Origin: Cyanobium sp. CZS48M
Lineage (GTDB): Bacteria; Cyanobacteriota; Cyanobacteriia; PCC-6307; Cyanobiaceae
NCBI GenBank assembly: GCA_030373145.1
Contig: JAUCZK010000001.1
Coordinates: 1 to 64,000 of the forward strand
Length of the DNA: 64,000 bases
Direction: 5' to 3'
The translations under genes were made by a program, and so were the position numbers. Below the pieces are notes generated by a model, which saw only the letters and a list, made by a program, of their open reading frames with translations, did not search any database and was not told the origin of the DNA. Shown piece by piece: positions 44,466 through 55,067 of this stretch (positions are counted from its first letter, which is position 1; each line of letters starts with the position of its first letter).

Positions 44466-46136
44466 ATGCTCCGTTCCGCCGCCATCACCGCAGGGGTTCA
44501 GCGTTCTCCCAACCGGGCCATGTTGCGGGCCGTGGGTTTCGGCGACGGCGATTTCAACAAGCCGATCATCGGCATCGCCAACGGCTACAGCACGATCACG
44601 CCCTGCAACATCGGCCTGAACGATCTGGCCCGCTGCGCTGAGGAATCCGCCCGCCTGGCGGGGGCCATGCCGCAGATGTTCGGCACGATCACCGTCAGCG
44701 ACGGCATCTCGATGGGCACCGAGGGGATGAAGTACTCCCTGGTGAGCCGCGAGGTGATCGCCGATTCGATCGAAACCGCCTGCAACGCCCAGAGCATGGA
44801 TGGCCTGCTAGCCATCGGCGGCTGCGACAAGAACATGCCCGGCGCCATGCTGGCGATGGCGCGCATGAACATCCCGGCGATCTTCGTGTATGGAGGCACG
44901 ATCAAACCCGGTCGGCTCGGCCCCTGCGACCTCACCGTGGTCAGTGCCTTCGAGGCGGTGGGCCAGTTCTCCGGCGGCCGCATCAATGAAGACGAACTGC
45001 TGGCGATCGAGAAGAACGCCTGCCCCGGCGCCGGCAGCTGCGGTGGCATGTTCACCGCCAACACGATGAGCTCCGCCTTTGAGGCCATGGGCCTGAGCCT
45101 GCCGGGCAGCTCCACCATGGCGGCCGAGGATCCCGAGAAGGCCGAGAGCGCCAGCCGCTCCGCCGAGGTGCTGGTGCGGGCGATCGAGGCCAACATCTGC
45201 CCCCGTGATCTGATCACCCGCGAGGCGATCGAGAACGCCATCAGCGTGATCATGGCGGTGGGAGGCTCCACCAATTCGGTGTTGCACCTGCTGGCGATTG
45301 CCCGCACCGCCGAGGTGCCGCTCACGATCGATGATTTCGAAACCATCCGTCAGCGGGTGCCGGTGATCTGCGATCTCAAGCCCAGCGGCCGCTTCGTGAC
45401 GGTGGATCTGCACCGGGCCGGCGGGATCCCCCAGGTGATGAAGCTGCTGCTGGATGCGGGTCTGCTGCACGGCGACTGCCGCACGATCGAGGGCCTCACG
45501 CTCAAGCAGGTGCTGGCCGACGTGCCCAGCGAGCCCCCGGCCGATCAGGAGGTGATCCGGCCCCTCTCCAATCCCCTCTATGCCAAGGGTCACCTGGCGA
45601 TCCTCAAGGGCAACCTGGCCACCGAGGGGGCCGTCGCCAAGATCAGTGGTGTCAAGACCCCGGTGATCACCGGCCCGGCCCGGGTGTTCGAGAGTGAGGA
45701 GAGCGCCCTGGAGGCGATCCTCGCCGGTGGGGTCCATGCCGGTGATGTAGTGGTGGTGCGCTACGAGGGCCCGGTGGGCGGGCCCGGCATGCGCGAGATG
45801 CTCTCACCCACGGCCGCGATCGTGGGCCAGGGGCTGGGGGAATCGGTGGCGCTGATCACCGACGGCCGCTTCAGCGGTGGTTCCTACGGCCTGGTGGTGG
45901 GCCATGTGGCCCCCGAAGCCGCCGTGGGCGGCACCATCGCCCTGGTGCAGGAGGGCGACAGCATCACCGTGGATGCCCACCAGCTGCTCATCCAGCTCAA
46001 TGTGGAAGCCTGCGAGCTGGAGCTGCGCCGGGCGGCCTGGACGGCACCCGAACCCCGCTACCGCAGGGGAGTGCTGGGCAAGTACGCGCGGCTGGTGAGC
46101 AGCAGCAGCCTGGGGGCGATCACCGATCAGGACTGA
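44466..46136 (+). CDS. ilvD: Dihydroxy-acid dehydratase
   Basis: A 556-residue iron-sulphur enzyme of valine, isoleucine and leucine synthesis, dehydrating 2,3-dihydroxy acids to 2-oxo acids. Visible signatures are [10 protein letters not shown] and [16 protein letters not shown], which hold the cluster cysteines, and [21 protein letters not shown] near the C-terminus. An early Cys in ITPCNIGLN is also present. The length fits the family. The 3' end overlaps a convergent hypothetical gene by 10 bases. Confidence 0.97.
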   Translation: MLRSAAITAGVQRSPNRAMLRAVGFGDGDFNKPIIGIANGYSTITPCNIGLNDLARCAEESARLAGAMPQMFGTITVSDGISMGTEGMKYSLVSREVIADSIETACNAQSMDGLLAIGGCDKNMPGAMLAMARMNIPAIFVYGGTIKPGRLGPCDLTVVSAFEAVGQFSGGRINEDELLAIEKNACPGAGSCGGMFTANTMSSAFEAMGLSLPGSSTMAAEDPEKAESASRSAEVLVRAIEANICPRDLITREAIENAISVIMAVGGSTNSVLHLLAIARTAEVPLTIDDFETIRQRVPVICDLKPSGRFVTVDLHRAGGIPQVMKLLLDAGLLHGDCRTIEGLTLKQVLADVPSEPPADQEVIRPLSNPLYAKGHLAILKGNLATEGAVAKISGVKTPVITGPARVFESEESALEAILAGGVHAGDVVVVRYEGPVGGPGMREMLSPTAAIVGQGLGESVALITDGRFSGGSYGLVVGHVAPEAAVGGTIALVQEGDSITVDAHQLLIQLNVEACELELRRAAWTAPEPRYRRGVLGKYARLVSSSSLGAITDQD

Positions 46137-46564
46137 GCAGGGCCGAGCAGGGCCCGCAGCCGCCGGGCCAGGGCCTCCAGGGCCGCACCGGCTGGCGGGC
46201 GTTCGCAGCGCTGGCCGCTGTCGCCATCCATCCAAACTGGGTGGTGGCCCTGCCAGAGCATCGGTTGATCCGTTTGCTCGGGCCAGCTCAGCATCAGGTG
46301 CAGATCTTCGCCGCTGCGGTAGATCTCCAACTCGATGTCGTTGAACTCTGTTCGCTCGCCATCGGCCCGGCGGCAGAGCAGCCGCAATGTGCATTCATTC
46401 TCGCCTGGCTCGGCCTCAGGCCCCGCCGAGATCAGCTCAGGTGCGCCGGAGTTGATCACCACAGCGTGCCGGTTCGGCTTCATGCAGAGATCAGCTGCTG
46501 CCGCCACCCGACTGAGCAGGTTGCTGGGGCCGGGCGAATCAAAGGCTGCGCTCAGGCTCTCCAC
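46127..46564 (-). CDS. Conserved hypothetical protein
   Basis: A 145-residue acidic soluble protein. GTG 46564 begins one base after the stop of the CIA30 gene and is preferred; the longer frame would overlap that gene. A beta-rich core is visible ([38 protein letters not shown]), with helical ends. I recognise no family. It ends an operon of gnd, pgl, CIA30 and this gene. Confidence 0.6.
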   Translation of the reverse strand: MESLSAAFDSPGPSNLLSRVAAAADLCMKPNRHAVVINSGAPELISAGPEAEPGENECTLRLLCRRADGERTEFNDIELEIYRSGEDLHLMLSWPEQTDQPMLWQGHHPVWMDGDSGQRCERPPAGAALEALARRLRALLGPAQS

Positions 46565-46565
46565 C

Positions 46566-47138
46566 TCAGGGAACGGCCCGGATCGCTTCCACCCCAAGGC
46601 GCAGGGCACCGGCGCGGAAGCCGGGGTTGGGCCGGCCATCGTCGCCGAATCTGGAGTGCAGGATCTGCAGCCGCGTGATCCGGCCGGCATCAAAGCGCAG
46701 CAGCGGCAGGGTCATGGGCTGGGCCCGCAGCGAGGGTTTCAGCTGGCTGAAGGGGATCTCCACCGTGGTGAGGCCCTCGGGGCTGGTGGCGAATTCGCTC
46801 ACCCAGCGCAGCCCCCCCGGGATCAGCTCGGTGAGGCCGGCCACCCCATCGGCGCAGGCCACCGCAAGCTTGTAGCGTCGACCATCGCCGCGCAGATCGA
46901 GTTGGAGGGCCCGGTAGGCGCTCAGATCCAGGGGCGGCGAGAACAGGGGGGAGCGGCAGCTGACGAAGCCGCCGCCGGCTTCGATCACCTCCGCCTCCAG
47001 CACCAGCCCCGATGGTCCGCTGCGGCAGACGCCGCTGCTGCTCCCGCCCATGATCGTGTCGTTGAGGGCCAGCCAGCCGCTGAAGCCATCACCGCTCACC
47101 ACCAGCAGAGGTGCCACCATCAGGGCCAGCTCGATCAC
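46566..47138 (-). CDS. CIA30-family protein
   Basis: A 190-residue protein matching the complex I intermediate-associated protein 30 fold, a jelly-roll domain. It has the WLALNDTIMGGSSSG signature at the start, GFVSCRSPLF, ALQLDLRGDGRRYKL and VEIPFSQLKPSLRA. In bacteria and plastids such proteins are linked to assembly or stability of membrane complexes, but no role is proven here. It starts at GTG in a GTGA overlap with pgl and may be co-translated with it. Confidence 0.82.
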   Translation of the reverse strand: MIELALMVAPLLVVSGDGFSGWLALNDTIMGGSSSGVCRSGPSGLVLEAEVIEAGGGFVSCRSPLFSPPLDLSAYRALQLDLRGDGRRYKLAVACADGVAGLTELIPGGLRWVSEFATSPEGLTTVEIPFSQLKPSLRAQPMTLPLLRFDAGRITRLQILHSRFGDDGRPNPGFRAGALRLGVEAIRAVP

Positions 47139-47866
47139 TCCTCCAAGCCTGCCGCAGCGGCGGCATCGGCGAGGATCAGCACCGGCTGACGGGGGCTCAC
47201 CAGCCGGGCCGGGGTGCGCTCGGGTGATTCTTCGGGATCCAGCAATCGGCGCAGGGCCTGCTGCTTGCCCGCTCCGCTCACCTGGAACAGCACCTGGCGC
47301 GCCGCGCTCAGCACCGGAGCGGTGAGGGTGACGCGGGGCAGCCCCTTGCCTTCGCTCACCGTGGCCTCCCGATCGTTCACCGCCAGGGCCCGAGTGCCCG
47401 GAAAGAGCGAGGCCGTGTGGCCGTCTTCCCCGAGCCCCAGCAGCACCAGATCGAAGACCGGTGGATCCCCGGGGCAGGTCCTGGCCACCAGGGCGGCATA
47501 GGCGGCGGCACTGGCCTCGGGGTTCTCCAGATCGGTGGGCACCGGCTGGAAATGGGCCTCGGAGCCAGGGCCCTCCGCCAGCAGGGTCTGGCGCAGCATC
47601 AGGGCGTTGCTGGAGGGGTCGTCGGCCGCCACCCAGCGTTCATCGCCCAGCAGCACATCCACCCGCTGCCAGGGCAGCCGCTCCCGCGCCAGCAGCCGGT
47701 AGGCGGCGGCGGGGGTGCCACCGCCGGCCAGGGCGATCTGGGCCCGGTCGCGCTGGGCCAGGGCCAGATCGATGCAGGCGGCGATGGTCTCGGCGGTGCG
47801 CCGGGCCAGTTCGTCGCCGTCGGCGGCCACTTCGATCCGGTAGCTGGCCGGCGACTGGCTGCGCAT
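47135..47866 (-). CDS. pgl: 6-phosphogluconolactonase
   Basis: A 243-residue cytosolic hydrolase of the oxidative pentose phosphate pathway. Motifs are IALAGGGTPAAAYRLL, VLLGDERWVAADDPSSNALM, FDLVLLGLGEDGHTASLFPG and RVTLTAPVL. ATG 47866 overlaps the gnd stop (TGATG) and is chosen over GTG 47875. It hydrolyses the lactone that becomes the substrate of gnd, so gene order matches pathway logic. Confidence 0.95.
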   Translation of the reverse strand: MRSQSPASYRIEVAADGDELARRTAETIAACIDLALAQRDRAQIALAGGGTPAAAYRLLARERLPWQRVDVLLGDERWVAADDPSSNALMLRQTLLAEGPGSEAHFQPVPTDLENPEASAAAYAALVARTCPGDPPVFDLVLLGLGEDGHTASLFPGTRALAVNDREATVSEGKGLPRVTLTAPVLSAARQVLFQVSGAGKQQALRRLLDPEESPERTPARLVSPRQPVLILADAAAAAGLEE

Positions 47867-49284
47867 CACAGCCACTCGGTGTGGAAGCTGCCCTCGCGGT
47901 CCACCCGTTGGTAGGTGTGGGCGCCGAAGCAGTCGCGCATGGCCTGCAGCAGGTTCTGGGGCAGCCGGGCCGTGCGGTAGCTGTCGATGTAATCGAGGGT
48001 GCTGCTCAGGCAGGGCACGGGAATGCCGGCCAGGGCCGCACCGGCCACCACCTGACGCAGGCCGCTCAGGCGGGCGTTCACCTGCTCGGCGAACCAGGGG
48101 TCCACCATCAGGTTGGCCAGATCCGGATTGGTGTCGTAAGCGTTCTGGATGCGCTGCAGCAGCTTGGCGCGAATGATGCAGCCCCCCTTCCAGATCTGGG
48201 CGATCGAGGAGAGGTTGAGGTGGTACTCGTGCAGGGCGGAGGCCTCCACCATCAGGGCCATGCCCTGGGCGTAGCTGGCGATGCAGGCCAGAGTGATGGC
48301 ATCACGCAGGGCCGGCATGCCCTCGGAGGGGTCCCCCAGCGACACCGCAGCGGCCGCCGCCGGAGCATCGATCACGCTGGCCGCCGCCAGACGCTCGCTG
48401 TGCAGGGAGCTCATCACCCGGCCATTGAGCGCCGCGTAGATGGTGGGCACCGGCACTCCCATCTCCAGCGCGCTGACCACGGTCCACAGACCGGTGCCCT
48501 TCTGACCGGCCACGTCGAGGATCTTCTCCACCAGATCACCGCCATCCTCGGGATCACGGGTGCGCAGGCAGACCTCGGTGATCTCCACCAGATAGGAGGA
48601 GAGCTCCTCGAGCTGGTTCCAGCCGTCGAACACCTGGGCCATCGCTAGGCCATCCATGCCGGCGCAGCGCTTCATCAGGTCGTAGGCCTCCACCAGGATC
48701 TGCTCGATCCCGTACTCGATGCCGTTGTGGACGGTCTTGACGAAATGGCCGGCACCGCCGGGGCCGATGTAGGTAACACAGGGGCCGTCGTCGACCTGGG
48801 CGGCCATCTTGCGCACCAGCCCTTCGATGGCGTCGTAGGCGGCCTTGGTGCCGCCGGGCATCATGCTCGGACCCTCCAGGGCCCCTTTGGCGCCGCCGGA
48901 GACCCCCATGCCGATGTAGCCGAAGCTCTGGCTCTCCAGCTCCTTCACCCGCCGCTCGGTGTCGGTGTAGAGGGAGTTGCCGCCGTCGATCAGCAGATCA
49001 CCATCCTCGAGCAGAGGGGAGATCTGGGCGATCATGGCGTCGATCGGTGAGCCCGCCTTGATCATCATCAGGATGCGGCGGGGCCGCTCCAGGGCGCCGA
49101 CGAACTCCTCGAGGGTGTGGGCGCCGATGATGTTCAGCCCGGCGGCCCGGCCCTTGAGGAAGTCTTCGGTCTTGGCGTAGGTGCGGTTGAAGACGACGCT
49201 GGAGTAACCGTTGCGTTCGGCGTTGAGGACCAGGTTCTCGCCCATCACTCCGAGGCCGATCAGGCCGAAGTGTGCTTTGCTCAT
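47866..49284 (-). CDS. gnd: 6-phosphogluconate dehydrogenase (decarboxylating)
   Basis: A 472-residue enzyme producing ribulose-5-phosphate, CO2 and NADPH. The Rossmann loop is GLIGLGVMGENLVLNAERNG. Other signatures are MPGGTKAAYDAI, GPGGAGHFVKTVHNGIEYG with catalytic Lys and Asn, and a C-terminal GSFHTEW tail. It gives reducing power in the dark. It starts at ATG 49284 and is coupled to pgl. Confidence 0.97.
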   Translation of the reverse strand: MSKAHFGLIGLGVMGENLVLNAERNGYSSVVFNRTYAKTEDFLKGRAAGLNIIGAHTLEEFVGALERPRRILMMIKAGSPIDAMIAQISPLLEDGDLLIDGGNSLYTDTERRVKELESQSFGYIGMGVSGGAKGALEGPSMMPGGTKAAYDAIEGLVRKMAAQVDDGPCVTYIGPGGAGHFVKTVHNGIEYGIEQILVEAYDLMKRCAGMDGLAMAQVFDGWNQLEELSSYLVEITEVCLRTRDPEDGGDLVEKILDVAGQKGTGLWTVVSALEMGVPVPTIYAALNGRVMSSLHSERLAAASVIDAPAAAAAVSLGDPSEGMPALRDAITLACIASYAQGMALMVEASALHEYHLNLSSIAQIWKGGCIIRAKLLQRIQNAYDTNPDLANLMVDPWFAEQVNARLSGLRQVVAGAALAGIPVPCLSSTLDYIDSYRTARLPQNLLQAMRDCFGAHTYQRVDREGSFHTEWL

Positions 49285-49371
49285 GAGAAGTTGGCGTGCA
49301 GGCCGTTCGGCCTCAGTGTGCCCTTGCGCCTGCCCGAACGCCGTTGGCTCGGGCCCTGTGTCAGCAAGCGC

Positions 49372-50667
49372 TCAGATCACGGTGCTGTTGGCGATGGTGG
49401 CGTTCTTCTCCACCACCACGATGCCGTTGCGGATGTAGAAGCCCAGCTCCGGGCGATCCGCCTCCTCAATCCGGTCCTTGTTCACGATCGTGACGTTGCT
49501 GCCGATGCGCACGTTCTTGTCGAGGATCGCCCGCCGCACGGTGGTGCCACGTCCCACGCCCACTGGAATGCCACCCCGCTCGCGCAGCACGGCCCGCTCC
49601 TCGGAGGATTCAAAGAAGTCGGCACCCATGACCAGGGTGTCCTGGAGTACCACCTCGGTTTCGATGCGGGAGCGCACGCCGAGCACGCAGTGGTGGATGC
49701 TGCATGCCTGAAGCAGCGACCCTTCTCCGATGATCGATTGGGTGACTTGGGCATCCAGCAATTTGCTGGGTGGCAGATAGCGGGGACGGGTGTAAATGGG
49801 GAACTTCTCGTCGTAAAAAGAGAAGGCCGGCCGAGGCTGATCGGTGAGAGCCAGGTTGGCCTCGTAGAAGGCCCCGATCGTGCCGATGTCCTCCCAGTAG
49901 TCGTCGAACAGATAGGCCCTGAGGTTGTCTCCCTGACCGAGGGCGGTGGGAATGATCTCCTTGCCGAAATCAGTGGAGCCGGGGTTCTGCGCTAGCAGAT
50001 CGAAGAGGGTGTTGCGGTTGAAGACATAAATGCCCATGGAGGCCAGGTAAGGCCGGCGGGCGGCCTCGGCTTCCGCCAGTCCCAGCCGGGCGGTGTCCAC
50101 TTTCATGGCCTCCAGGGCTGCGCCCTTGGGTTTCTCGGAGAACTCACGGATGCGGCCATCGACGTCGGTGCGCATCAGCCCGAAGCCCTCGGCCTGCTCT
50201 GCGTCCACCGGCAGGGCTCCCACCGTGAGGTCGGCTCCGGACTGGATGTGGTGATCCACAAAACGGCTGTAATCCATCCGGTACAGCTGATCGCCGGAAA
50301 GGATCAGGTATTGATCCACGTCCCATTCCTGGAACAGCCATTGGTATTTGCGCACGGCGTCGGCTGTGCCTTCAAACCAGGTGGGGCTGTCGGGGGTTTG
50401 CTGGGCGGCCAGCACTTCCACGAAACCCTGGCCGAATCCGGCGGAGAGGTTGTAGGTCTGGGTGAGGTGGCGGTTGAGGGAGGCGCTGTTGAACTGTGTC
50501 AACACGTAGATCTTGTTGATCCCCGAGTTGATGCAATTGCTGATGGGAATATCGATCAGGCGATATTTGCCGGCGAGCGGTACAGCCGGCTTGGCCCGCA
50601 TCTTCGTGAGGGGATAAAGACGGGTGCCGGCGCCTCCGCCGAGAATGATCGCCAGAACCCGCTTCAT
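49372..50667 (-). CDS. glgC: Glucose-1-phosphate adenylyltransferase
   Basis: A 431-residue enzyme making ADP-glucose, the committed step of glycogen synthesis. The N-terminal [22 protein letters not shown] holds the nucleotide-binding loop; [20 protein letters not shown] and GTADAVRKY follow. The C-terminal beta-helix domain with hexapeptide-like periodicity reads [20 protein letters not shown]. In cyanobacteria it is activated by 3-phosphoglycerate and inhibited by phosphate. ATG 50667 gives the canonical start. Confidence 0.97.
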   Translation of the reverse strand: MKRVLAIILGGGAGTRLYPLTKMRAKPAVPLAGKYRLIDIPISNCINSGINKIYVLTQFNSASLNRHLTQTYNLSAGFGQGFVEVLAAQQTPDSPTWFEGTADAVRKYQWLFQEWDVDQYLILSGDQLYRMDYSRFVDHHIQSGADLTVGALPVDAEQAEGFGLMRTDVDGRIREFSEKPKGAALEAMKVDTARLGLAEAEAARRPYLASMGIYVFNRNTLFDLLAQNPGSTDFGKEIIPTALGQGDNLRAYLFDDYWEDIGTIGAFYEANLALTDQPRPAFSFYDEKFPIYTRPRYLPPSKLLDAQVTQSIIGEGSLLQACSIHHCVLGVRSRIETEVVLQDTLVMGADFFESSEERAVLRERGGIPVGVGRGTTVRRAILDKNVRIGSNVTIVNKDRIEEADRPELGFYIRNGIVVVEKNATIANSTVI

Positions 50668-50789
50668 CACTGCCCTCCGAGACTGCTGCTGTCAGCGTGG
50701 ATGCACCGTACCGGATCGGGTGCCTTGCAAAGCTCGCCAACCCTTGGCTGAGACCAAAATCGTGGATCACCGCTGTAGCCCCAGCGACA

Positions 50790-52100
50790 TCAGCCCTCGT
50801 CGTCCTCGGCGTCGAGGGCAAACAGCTGGTGCAGCACCTGCATCGCCTGATGGCGCTGCTGGCGGGGCTGGGGCGCCCGCAGGTTGGTGACCGGGCTGTG
50901 CAGGATCTTGTTGATGATGCCCTTGCTCAGGGCCTCCACCACCTTGCGCTCCCGCACCGAGAGGTCGGGGCCCATGCGGCTGAGGGCCTTCTGCAATTCC
51001 TGCTCGCGGATCTGCTCCAACTGCTGGCGCAGGCGGTTGAGGGTGGGCACCGCCTCCAGTCCATCCCACCACTCCAGGAACTGACGGGCCTCCTCCTGCA
51101 GCAGCCCCTCGGCTTCGGCGGCGATGTCGCGCCGGGCCTCCTGGTTGCGGGTCACCACCTCCTGGAGGTCGTCGACGTCGAAGGAATCAACACCGGCGAG
51201 CTGGCCCACATCGGCGCTGATGTTGCGCGGCACACCGATGTCGATGAGCATCAGCGAGGAGCGCCTGTTGAGGCCATCGAGCCGCCCGGCGTCGATAATC
51301 GGCTCCTCCGCTCCGGTGCTGGTGAACACCAGCGAACAGGTGCTTAGGCAGTGGTCCAGGTCGCTCAGGGGGCGGCACTGGACAGGGAACTCGGGGAAGT
51401 CCGCGGCGAGGGCCTCGGCGCGCTCGGCCGTGCGGTTGAGCAGCACCAAGCCGCGACAGCCCTTGGACTGGAGGTGCTGCAGCAGCAACCGGGCCATGCG
51501 CCCGGCCCCCACCACCGCCACCTGCTCCTGATCCAGCGGCACCAGTTCGTCGAGGCCGCGGGCCTGGCCCACCTTGAGCTGGGCCAGTTCCACGGCGGCG
51601 GAGCTGATGGAGACAGCCCCGGTGCCGAGGTTGGTTTCGCTGCGCACCCGCTTGCCGGTGCTCACCGCCTGGTTGAGCAGACGGTTGAGGATCGGTCCGA
51701 TCGAACCGTGTTCCTGGCCCAGCCGCACCATCTTCTTCACCTGGGAGAGGATCTGACCCTCCCCCAGCACGAGGCTGTCGAGGCCGGCGGCCACCCGCAG
51801 CAGGTGGGCCACCGCTTCCTCGTGGTGGTAGGTGAACAGATGGGGCGTGAGCTCACCAAAATCCAGGCCGGAGTGCTGGCTCAGGAAGCTGCCCACGGCG
51901 TGGATGCCCTGCTCGGGGCTGCGCAGCAGGGTGTAGATCTCGAGCCGGTTGCAGGTGCTGAGGATGGAGGCCTCGAGCACCTGGGAGTCCCCGCGCAGGT
52001 TCTGGAGGGATTCCTCCATGGTCTGCTCGGGGATGCTCAGTCGCTCCCGGATCTCGACCGGAGCCGTGCGGTGGCTGAGGCCGACGACGGCGATGTGCAT
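50790..52100 (-). CDS. hemA: Glutamyl-tRNA reductase
   Basis: A 436-residue NADPH enzyme converting glutamyl-tRNA to glutamate-1-semialdehyde, the first committed step to haem and chlorophyll. The N-terminus is GLSHRTAPVEIRERL. The catalytic Cys lies in LSTCNRLEIYT. GEGQILSQVKKMVRLGQ and the NADPH domain VAVVGAGRMARLL follow, then a helical dimerisation domain. It lies 10 bases downstream of the bisphosphatase gene on the same strand. The 122 bases before glgC contain no further gene. Confidence 0.97.
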   Translation of the reverse strand: MHIAVVGLSHRTAPVEIRERLSIPEQTMEESLQNLRGDSQVLEASILSTCNRLEIYTLLRSPEQGIHAVGSFLSQHSGLDFGELTPHLFTYHHEEAVAHLLRVAAGLDSLVLGEGQILSQVKKMVRLGQEHGSIGPILNRLLNQAVSTGKRVRSETNLGTGAVSISSAAVELAQLKVGQARGLDELVPLDQEQVAVVGAGRMARLLLQHLQSKGCRGLVLLNRTAERAEALAADFPEFPVQCRPLSDLDHCLSTCSLVFTSTGAEEPIIDAGRLDGLNRRSSLMLIDIGVPRNISADVGQLAGVDSFDVDDLQEVVTRNQEARRDIAAEAEGLLQEEARQFLEWWDGLEAVPTLNRLRQQLEQIREQELQKALSRMGPDLSVRERKVVEALSKGIINKILHSPVTNLRAPQPRQQRHQAMQVLHQLFALDAEDDEG

Positions 52101-52110
52101 GGGGGGCGGC

Positions 52111-53115
52111 TCAGCGCAGGGCGACGCTCAGGGCGCCGGGCTTGATGTGCACCGTATCGGTGAAGCGGGCCGAGGAGTCGAGCGAGCTGATGATCAGGCT
52201 GCTGGTGCGGGTGCAGTCGCGTTCGAACACCACCCCTTTGAACAGCAGGCCGGGGGTGATGCCGCTGCCGGCGAACACCACGTTCTCACCGGAGGCCAGC
52301 TCCTCGGCCTCATAGACCTTGTCGATGTCGGTGATGCCCATCGAGTTGAGCCGCTCGATGTTGCCTTCCTTGGTGTAGTCGGCCCACTCGCTGGTCTGGG
52401 CGATGGCGGGGTCGTACACCAGCTGGCCCTGGAAGTGGGCGCCGAGGCAGCGCAGGGCCGCCGCGGAGATCACGCCTTCGGGGGCGGCGCCGATGCCCAT
52501 CAGGCAGTGGGTGCCGGTGCCGGCGAAGCCACAGGCGATCGCGGCCTGCACGTCACCGTCGCTGATCGGTTTCACCCGGGCGCCGGTGGCGCGGATCTCG
52601 GCGATCAGGTCCTTGTGGCGGGCACGGTCCATCACCACGATCGTCAGATCGCTGGCGGGCATCCCCAGGCACTCGCCCAGGATGGCGATGTTCTCAGTGG
52701 CACTCTTGCGGATGTCCACCTTGCCCTTGGCGGCCGGGGGTGCAGCCAGCTTCTTCATGTAGAAGTCGGGGGCATTGAAGAGACCGCCGCGGTCGGAGGC
52801 GGCGAGCACCGCCATCGAGCCGTCCTGGGCGTTGGCGCAGAGGTTGGTGCCCTCGCAGGGATCCACGGCGAAATCGACGCCGGGGCCGGTGCCACTGCCC
52901 ACTTCCTCGCCGATGTAGAGCATCGGCGCTTCATCGCGCTCGCCCTCGCCGATCACGATCCGGCCCTGCATGGCGATGGAGCCCATGCGGGTGCGCATCG
53001 CCTCGACGGCGGCGGCATCGGCCTCATCTTTCTTGCCGAGCCCGGTGAGGTGGGCGGAGGCGATGGCGGCCTGCTCCACGACTTCGAGCAGTTCCTGAAT
53101 GAGGGTGCGATCCAC
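52111..53115 (-). CDS. glpX: Fructose-1,6-/sedoheptulose-1,7-bisphosphatase, class II
   Basis: A 334-residue enzyme of the Calvin cycle and gluconeogenesis. The start [39 protein letters not shown] and [14 protein letters not shown] (metal-binding Asp/Glu), plus [15 protein letters not shown], are family hallmarks. GTG 53115 gives the canonical N-terminus; the longer frame to 53190 adds Cys- and Arg-rich non-conserved residues. In cyanobacteria this type acts on both sugars. It is divergent from rpe across a 166-base region, grouping two Calvin-cycle steps. Confidence 0.96.
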   Translation of the reverse strand: MDRTLIQELLEVVEQAAIASAHLTGLGKKDEADAAAVEAMRTRMGSIAMQGRIVIGEGERDEAPMLYIGEEVGSGTGPGVDFAVDPCEGTNLCANAQDGSMAVLAASDRGGLFNAPDFYMKKLAAPPAAKGKVDIRKSATENIAILGECLGMPASDLTIVVMDRARHKDLIAEIRATGARVKPISDGDVQAAIACGFAGTGTHCLMGIGAAPEGVISAAALRCLGAHFQGQLVYDPAIAQTSEWADYTKEGNIERLNSMGITDIDKVYEAEELASGENVVFAGSGITPGLLFKGVVFERDCTRTSSLIISSLDSSARFTDTVHIKPGALSVALR

Positions 53116-53242
53116 GACGGTCCGGCAGGGGGGAGAGAAGGCGTCAGCAGAAAGACAGGCAGACCAGCTGCGGCAAGGTCTTTCCGACAAGAAGCGGGCG
53201 TCACTGTATCAGCGCCGTGTGAGGCCCCTCACCATGCGTTCC

Positions 53243-53248
53243 TACAAT
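53243..53248 (+). promoter_or_regulatory. Possible -10 box for rpe (TACAAT)
   Basis: TACAAT lies 33 bases before the rpe ATG in the divergent glpX/rpe spacer. No clear -35 hexamer accompanies it. Confidence 0.3.
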
Positions 53249-53281
53249 CGCTGAGCTCCCTTGCCCCCGGTGGCCCCAACC

Positions 53282-53965
53282 ATGAGCACGAAGCCTCTGG
53301 TGATCGCCCCGTCGATCCTTTCCGCTGATTTTGCCCGCCTCGGTGACGAGGTCAGGGCCGTAGACGAGGCTGGAGCCGACTGGATCCATGTCGACGTCAT
53401 GGACGGCCGTTTCGTTCCCAACATCACCATCGGCCCGCTGATCGTCGAGGCCCTGCGCCCCGTCACCAGCAAGCCCCTCGATGTCCACCTGATGATCGTG
53501 GAGCCCGAGCGCTATGTGGGCGATTTCGCCAAGGCCGGCGCCGACCACATCTACGTGCAGGTGGAAGCCTGTCCCCATCTGCACCGCAACCTGGGCCAGA
53601 TCAAGGACCTGGGCAAAAAAGCCGGCGCCGTGCTCAATCCCGGCACCCCCCTGGAAACGCTGGAGTACTGCCTGGAGCTCTGCGATCTGGTGCTGATCAT
53701 GAGCGTCAACCCCGGCTTCGGCGGCCAGAGCTTCATCCCCTCGGCCGTGGAGAAAGTGCGTCGCCTGCGCCGGATGTGCGATGAGCGCGGACTCGATCCC
53801 TGGATCGAAGTGGATGGGGGTCTCAAGGCCACCAACACCTGGCAGGTGGTGGAAGCTGGCGCCAATGCCATCGTGGCCGGCTCGGCCGTGTTCAACGCCC
53901 CCGATTACCGCGCCGCGATCGAGGGCATTCGCCACAGCCGCCGCCCTGAGGCCGTGCTGGCCTGA
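53282..53965 (+). CDS. rpe: Ribulose-phosphate 3-epimerase
   Basis: A 227-residue TIM-barrel enzyme interconverting ribulose-5- and xylulose-5-phosphate in the Calvin and pentose phosphate pathways. Catalytic and metal residues sit in [49 protein letters not shown] and IEVDGGL. ATG 53282 is at the canonical position; the earlier TTG 53261 is not needed. A strong terminator lies 38 bases after the stop. Confidence 0.97.
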   Translation: MSTKPLVIAPSILSADFARLGDEVRAVDEAGADWIHVDVMDGRFVPNITIGPLIVEALRPVTSKPLDVHLMIVEPERYVGDFAKAGADHIYVQVEACPHLHRNLGQIKDLGKKAGAVLNPGTPLETLEYCLELCDLVLIMSVNPGFGGQSFIPSAVEKVRRLRRMCDERGLDPWIEVDGGLKATNTWQVVEAGANAIVAGSAVFNAPDYRAAIEGIRHSRRPEAVLA

Positions 53966-54002
53966 GCGCCAGCTCAGAGTGATTGTTCGCTCAGCAGGAC
54001 AA

Positions 54003-54032
54003 GAGACCAGGTTTCGCCCTGGTCTCCTTTTT
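54003..54032 (+). terminator. Rho-independent terminator after rpe
   Basis: GAGACCAGG (54003-54011) pairs perfectly with CCTGGTCTC (54018-54026) over a 6-nt loop, followed by C and five T. It is the clearest intrinsic terminator in the window, ending the rpe transcript and facing the convergent ccsA gene. Confidence 0.85.
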
Positions 54033-54088
54033 GATGGTCCTCCGTTTTGACGATCCCTGGTGCTGATCGGTTGAGGGATCAGCAGGGC

Positions 54089-54997
54089 TCAGGCCCCCAG
54101 AAACCAGCCGTAGCTGTGCAGGCCGATGCCCAGCAGGTTGACGCCGATGTAGCAGACCACGATCACCACCAGCCCCGCTGCCGCCACCAAGGCGGGACGG
54201 CGCCCCTGCCAGCCCCGGCTCAGGCGGCTGTGCAGGTAGGCGGCGTAGACCAGCCAGCAGATCAGGGCCCAGGTTTCCTTGGGGTCCCAGCTCCACCAGC
54301 TGCCCCAGGCTTCATTGGCCCACACCGCTCCGCTGACCAGGCCCACCGAGAGCAGCAGGAAGCCCACGGTGATCGTGCGGTAACTGAGGCTGTCGAGCTG
54401 CTCGCTCACCCCGATCGAGACACTGCTCAGGCGCAGTTCGCCCGCCTCAGTGGCCAGCTTGGCCTGGCGGTAGCCGCCGCTGCCGATGGAGCTGCTGCGC
54501 AGTTGCAGGTCCTGGCCGCGATCGGTGAACAGCACCGCCACCGAGAGCAGCGATCCCACCAGCAGAGCGGCGTAGCTCACCATGATCACGCTCACGTGCA
54601 TCACCAGCCAGCTGGAGCGCAGGGCCGGCACCAGCGGTGAGGCCTCCTGCAGCCGATCGGGCAGGGCGAAGCTGGCGAAGGCCAGGCAGCCCAGGCCCAT
54701 GGGGGTGGCCGCCGCGGGCACCAGCGGACTGGGCCACGAGCGCTCCACCAGCAGCTGGGTGAGGGTGCAGGCCCAGGCCAGGAAGCAGAGGGATTCGTAG
54801 AGGTTGCTGATCGGGAAGTGGCCCGACTCCCACCAGCGCAATGTCAGCTGGGCCGTGAGGCTCAAGTTGGCGGCGGCCACCAGCAGGCGCACGGGGCTGC
54901 TGGAGTGGCCGCCACTGAGGCTCCAGAAGGCCAGGGGCAGGGCCACCAGCAGCAGGGCGAAGGCCAGCAGGCCGAGGGAGAGAACCGGGTCGTTCAC
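54089..54997 (-). CDS. ccsA: Cytochrome c biogenesis protein CcsA (CcsB in some nomenclatures)
   Basis: A 302-residue membrane protein of system II cytochrome c maturation, moving haem across the membrane with Ccs1. About eight helices are visible. The haem-handling WWD motif reads [15 protein letters not shown]. Conserved His lie near [15 protein letters not shown], in the tail (GLHSYGWF) and in YAAYLHSRL. Required for cytochromes f and c6. It follows the lpt genes on the same strand by 70 bases. Confidence 0.93.
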   Translation of the reverse strand: MNDPVLSLGLLAFALLLVALPLAFWSLSGGHSSSPVRLLVAAANLSLTAQLTLRWWESGHFPISNLYESLCFLAWACTLTQLLVERSWPSPLVPAAATPMGLGCLAFASFALPDRLQEASPLVPALRSSWLVMHVSVIMVSYAALLVGSLLSVAVLFTDRGQDLQLRSSSIGSGGYRQAKLATEAGELRLSSVSIGVSEQLDSLSYRTITVGFLLLSVGLVSGAVWANEAWGSWWSWDPKETWALICWLVYAAYLHSRLSRGWQGRRPALVAAAGLVVIVVCYIGVNLLGIGLHSYGWFLGA

Positions 54998-55067
54998 TGC
55001 AGCGCGCTCAAGGCGGGGCGGATCTGCCAGCCAGTCTGCCTGCAGGCCTGGCTGGACGGGGACCGGT